A stretch of 64,000 bases of DNA from assembly GCF_040730185.1 (NCBI RefSeq), contig NZ_CP160402.1:1054001-1118000 (forward strand), in the 5' to 3' direction. Under the pieces are notes generated by a model that did no database searches, was not told the origin of the DNA, and saw nothing but the letters and a program-made list of their open reading frames with translations. Below, piece after piece: positions 61,119 through 64,000 of the stretch. A program made the translations under genes and the position numbers. Every line of letters begins with the position of its first letter. Position 1 is the stretch's first letter. The DNA comes from Streptomyces sp. Je 1-332. Its GTDB lineage: Bacteria; Actinomycetota; Actinomycetes; Streptomycetales; Streptomycetaceae.

Positions 61119-62051
61119 ATGTGGCCAGGAGAGCAGCAGCCCGGGGGCGGGCAGAACCAGCAGCCGAATCCGTACCACCAGCCGGGGTACCAGCAGCCCG
61201 CGCCTTGGAACACGCCCACCGTTCCCGGCGGCGCACCCCAGGGACCCGCACCCCAGGGCAACGGCAACAAATCCAAGGTCATCGCCCTCGTCGCCGCGGC
61301 TGCGGTCGTGGTGGCCGCCGGCGTGACGGGCTTCCTGGTCCTGGGCGGTGACAAGGACGACGACGCGAAGCCCGACCCCTCGCGGTCGTCCGCCTCCCCC
61401 GGACCGGCCACGTCGGAAGTAACCGACGACCGCGGTGTCGGGCGCGGGCCGAAACCGACGATCGCGGGCTGGAAGACGGTGGTGAACGCCGAGCGCGGCA
61501 TCGCCTTCGACGCGCCCCCGGAGTGGGAGCTCACGTCGCGCGACTGGGTGGACGCCGTCGGGGAGGCGGACGACGAGGACAGCATCCTGATCGCAGTGGT
61601 GTCACCCGCCGTGCTCAAGAAGCAGTGGTGTGCCAGCGATCCCGACCGGGACGGCATCAAGGACTACACGCCTCTGGCAGAGGCCGGCAGCAAGGGCAAC
61701 CGCGGCGCGAAGAGCACGGAGGAGATCGCCAAGGAGAACTCCTCGACCTGGGTGTACGGCCTGTACAGCCAGCCCGACCGGAAGAGCATCAAGACCAGCG
61801 CGGTGGAGTCGTACACCACCAGGTCCGGCATCCGGGGCAGCGTGGCGACCTCCTCGGTCTCCGGCCTCGAGAAGACGGAGAAATGCCGAACGGACGGCAA
61901 AGCGATCACCTTCGGATTCAAGGACTCCCGGGGGAAGTTCGTCTCGTGGTCGTTCTTCGGGGCCAAGGGCGTAAGCGGGGAGGTTCCGGACACGACGGTG
62001 AAAAAGATGCTCAGCACGGTGCGTGAATACGGCAACGGGTCCAAATCCTGA
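61119..62051 (+). CDS. P/Q-rich single-pass membrane protein, paralogue 1
   Basis: 310 residues. The N-terminal 50 residues are Gly/Pro/Gln/Tyr-rich (MWPGEQQPGGGQ, QPGYQQP). One membrane helix (about 53-77, VIALVAAAAVVVAAGVTGFLVLG) follows. The outside part has an Asp/Ser-rich linker and a folded domain starting GWKTVVNAERGIAFDAPPEWE with two conserved Cys (WCASD, KCRTD). I recall no assigned function; the domain may be one of the recently named DUFs of Streptomyces. First of three tandem copies. A leaderless promoter is likely. Confidence 0.85.
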   Translation: MWPGEQQPGGGQNQQPNPYHQPGYQQPAPWNTPTVPGGAPQGPAPQGNGNKSKVIALVAAAAVVVAAGVTGFLVLGGDKDDDAKPDPSRSSASPGPATSEVTDDRGVGRGPKPTIAGWKTVVNAERGIAFDAPPEWELTSRDWVDAVGEADDEDSILIAVVSPAVLKKQWCASDPDRDGIKDYTPLAEAGSKGNRGAKSTEEIAKENSSTWVYGLYSQPDRKSIKTSAVESYTTRSGIRGSVATSSVSGLEKTEKCRTDGKAITFGFKDSRGKFVSWSFFGAKGVSGEVPDTTVKKMLSTVREYGNGSKS

Positions 62052-62114
62052 TCAACCGCCCCACCCCGGGCCCTCCCACCAGGGGTTGCCGCCCTGACGC
62101 TGTCTCATGACCCG

Positions 62115-62120
62115 TATCGT
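62115..62120 (+). promoter_or_regulatory. -10 element, second paralogue
   Basis: TATCGT, eight bases, then the ATG at 62129. Identical box and spacing to the first paralogue. Confidence 0.55.
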
Positions 62121-62128
62121 TTCCCGCC

Positions 62129-63112
62129 ATGTGGCCAGGACAGCAGCCGCCCGGGGGCGAGCAGAACCCGCAGGATCAGAATCCCAACCCGTACCAGCAG
62201 CCGGGATACCAGCAGCCCAACCCGTACCAGCAGACCGACGCGCAACAGCAAGGGCAGTGGGGCAACGCGCCTGCCATGCCGGGAGCTCCCCAGCCGCAAG
62301 GCGGCGGCAACGGCTCCAGAACCAAGGTGATCGCCTTGGTGGCGGCCGCCGCGGTCGTAGTGGCCGCCGGCGTCACCGGGTTCCTCGTGCTCGGGGGCGG
62401 CGATGACGAGAAGAACGCCGCCGCCCCTCAGAAGTCAACCGCCGGGAACCCCGGCCCGGCGGACTCCCCGACGGAGGGAGAGGGCGACGACCGCGGCACC
62501 GACAACGGCCCCGCGCCCACCGTCAAGGGCTGGCAGGTCGTGGTGAACCCCAAGCGGGGGACCGCCTTTGACGTGCCACCCGGCTGGGAGATCAAGGCCG
62601 CGAAGTCCTCGGTCACGTTCGAGGACGTCGAGACGGGTGAGCCGCTCATCACGATGTCGGCGCCCGCGTACTACAAGTCGAAGTGGTGCTCCTCCGACAG
62701 CGACAACGACGGCCAGGACGAGGACAAGGCGCTTTCGGCCACGGGCACCAAGGGTGCGAACGGTGCGAAGAACACGGACGAAGTCGCCGTGAATCAAGTC
62801 GGCTGGTGGGTCTACGGCCCTTATACGCAGCCGGACAAGAAGAGCCTCCACGTCGACGAGAAGGCGAAGCCCTACACCACCAAGTCGGGCATCAAGGGCA
62901 GCATCGCGTGGGCCCGGTCCAAGAACGCGCCGCAGCGTTCCAAGTGCGATTCGGACGGCAAGGCCATCACGTTCGGCTTCAAGAACTCCGAGGGCGAGTA
63001 CGTCGCCTGGAGCCTCTACAGCGCCAAAGGCGTCAAGGACGAGGTCCCGGACGAGACCATCATGAAGATCCTCAGCACGGTGCGTCTGAACGGGGACCCG
63101 TCGGCTTCCTGA
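62129..63112 (+). CDS. P/Q-rich single-pass membrane protein, paralogue 2
   Basis: 327 residues, same architecture as paralogue 1: Pro/Gln/Tyr-rich cytoplasmic tail with PYQQPGYQQPNPYQQ repeats, a membrane helix, a linker and a domain starting GWQVVVNPKRGTAFDVPPGWE, with Cys in WCSSD and KCDSD. It is closer to paralogue 3 than to 1; the first 90 bases of genes 2 and 3 are almost identical. Starts 77 bases after the paralogue 1 stop, with its own leaderless-type promoter. Confidence 0.87.
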   Translation: MWPGQQPPGGEQNPQDQNPNPYQQPGYQQPNPYQQTDAQQQGQWGNAPAMPGAPQPQGGGNGSRTKVIALVAAAAVVVAAGVTGFLVLGGGDDEKNAAAPQKSTAGNPGPADSPTEGEGDDRGTDNGPAPTVKGWQVVVNPKRGTAFDVPPGWEIKAAKSSVTFEDVETGEPLITMSAPAYYKSKWCSSDSDNDGQDEDKALSATGTKGANGAKNTDEVAVNQVGWWVYGPYTQPDKKSLHVDEKAKPYTTKSGIKGSIAWARSKNAPQRSKCDSDGKAITFGFKNSEGEYVAWSLYSAKGVKDEVPDETIMKILSTVRLNGDPSAS

Positions 63113-63198
63113 GTCGTTTCGTACGTCGGCGGGGCTTGTGACCCGATGTGCCGCCGCCCCCCACGAGGGCAGCGATGACATCAGGCCACAAGCCCCTC

Positions 63199-63204
63199 TA
63201 TGGT
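63199..63204 (+). promoter_or_regulatory. -10 element, third paralogue
   Basis: TATGGT, eight bases, then the ATG at 63213. One base differs from the other two boxes; spacing is the same. Confidence 0.5.
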
Positions 63205-63212
63205 TACTGCCC

Positions 63213-64000
63213 ATGTGGCCAGGACAGCAGCCGCCCGGGGGCGAGCAGAACCCGCAGGATCAGAATCCCAACCCGTACCAGCAGCCGGGGTACCAGCAGC
63301 CGAACCCGTATCAGCAGCCGGGATACCAGCAGCAGCAGCCGCACTCGGGTGCCTTCTCGCAGCCCGAGCAGGCGCAGTGGGCCGCGCCGACGCCGCCGCC
63401 CATGCCGCCTCAGCAGGGCGGTCAGGGCGGGGACGGGAACAAGACGAAGATCACCGCGATCGTCGCGGCGCTCGCCGTCCTGGTGGCCGCCGGTGTCACG
63501 GGCTTCCTCGTCCTTGGCGGCGACAAGGACGACGAGGCGGACGGGAAGCCGGAGAAGAAGACTCCCGCCAAGTCCGCGTCCCCGAAGCCGACCCCGACCG
63601 ACGAGGGCGGCAGCGAGCGCGGCACGGGCAACGACCCGAAGCCGACGATCAAGGGCTGGCAGGTCGTCGTGAACCCCAAGTGGGGCACCGCCTTCGACGT
63701 CCCGGCCGACTGGGAGGTGGAGACCCCCGGCACCTTCATCGGCTTCGAGGACCGCGAGAAGGGCGACGGCAGCGCGCTCATCGGCATGTCCGCGCCCGCG
63801 ATCTTCAAGCCGAAGTGGTGCTCGTTCGACGACGACAAGGACGGCACGAAGGACGACACGTCCCTCGGCACGGTCGGTACCAAGGGCCAGAACGGCGCCA
63901 AGAACACCGAGGACGTCGCGCGCAACGACTCGGCGTGGTGGGTCTTCGGCGGCTACACGGGCCAGAAGAAGGCCGACAAGAAGAAGATCAAGGTCGGCAA
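63213..64000 (+). CDS. P/Q-rich single-pass membrane protein, paralogue 3 (cut by window end)
   Basis: 262 codons are present, with no stop before the window end. The tail has more QPGYQQ units than paralogues 1 and 2, then a membrane helix (IVAALAVLVAAGVTGFLVLG) and the domain starting GWQVVVNPKWGTAFDVPADWE with WCSFDDDKDG. From the paralogues I expect about 75-80 more residues. Confidence 0.85.
   Translation, partial: MWPGQQPPGGEQNPQDQNPNPYQQPGYQQPNPYQQPGYQQQQPHSGAFSQPEQAQWAAPTPPPMPPQQGGQGGDGNKTKITAIVAALAVLVAAGVTGFLVLGGDKDDEADGKPEKKTPAKSASPKPTPTDEGGSERGTGNDPKPTIKGWQVVVNPKWGTAFDVPADWEVETPGTFIGFEDREKGDGSALIGMSAPAIFKPKWCSFDDDKDGTKDDTSLGTVGTKGQNGAKNTEDVARNDSAWWVFGGYTGQKKADKKKIKVG

Noticed and set aside
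1..64000. tRNA, rRNA and CRISPR content
   Set aside because: No tRNA-like cloverleaf ends, rRNA conserved segments or regularly spaced repeats were recognised by eye; a covariance search was not possible.

Overview
The window is GC-rich DNA of Streptomyces type. Evidence for this includes a streptophobe-family membrane protein, a DUF6777 protein, TerD, ECF41 and other ECF sigma factors, twin-arginine signal peptides, frequent GTG/TTG starts, ATGA gene overlaps and many apparently leaderless promoters. No rRNA, tRNA or CRISPR array was seen. Most of it is ordinary chromosomal housekeeping and accessory metabolism, with one clearly foreign and decaying stretch at about 17.4-25.95 kb.

Layout. 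0.4-9.4 kb: 3-hydroxyisobutyryl-CoA hydrolase, a LuxR-regulator remnant, a convergent ROK/GntR regulator pair with a shared terminator, an ECF41 sigma factor divergent from an alpha/beta hydrolase, and an EamA exporter divergent from a MocR regulator with paired operator-like sites. 9.6-17.4 kb: PhoD phosphatase, an ACT-GNAT protein, a cystathionine gamma-lyase-type enzyme with a divergent Lrp regulator, a DUF885 protein, and a rhodanese with a second divergent Lrp regulator. 17.4-25.95 kb: lower-GC island with a 1512-residue RHS toxin ending in a non-specific endonuclease domain, its small WXG100-like partner, a candidate downstream immunity gene, a frameshifted lipoprotein gene and two or three other broken genes. 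25.97-30.2 kb: SbcC and SbcD. 30.3-37.7 kb: DUF6777, streptophobe, then a Ser/Thr kinase, a repeat-bearing linker protein and a double-FHA ABC transporter that resemble the mycobacterial PknF-Rv1747 pair.

37.7-47.2 kb: YigZ, a 4'-phosphopantetheinyl transferase, an amino acid permease/amidohydrolase operon with a divergent TetR regulator, TerD, a CoA-binding protein, and a DrrAB-like ABC exporter divergent from a regulator with an IS30-type HTH fused to a MarR-like domain. 47.2-50 kb: ECF sigma factor, a Met/His-rich membrane protein, a frameshifted DJ-1/PfpI gene and a small His-rich membrane protein. 50-57 kb: erythromycin-esterase-like protein, an OlsB/OlsA-like pair, CaiB/BaiF, YbaK, and a cupin regulator divergent from an EamA exporter with a long palindrome between them. 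57-64 kb: hexapeptide enzymes, DedA, a secreted carboxylesterase, a thioesterase, and three tandem copies of a P/Q-rich single-pass membrane protein, the last cut by the window end.

The most notable points are: the kinase / T(Q/R)VV-repeat protein / FHA-transporter module, which looks like a self-contained phospho-signalling circuit; the decaying RHS-toxin island; the triplicated membrane protein family with identical promoter architecture; and several operators readable at the base level.
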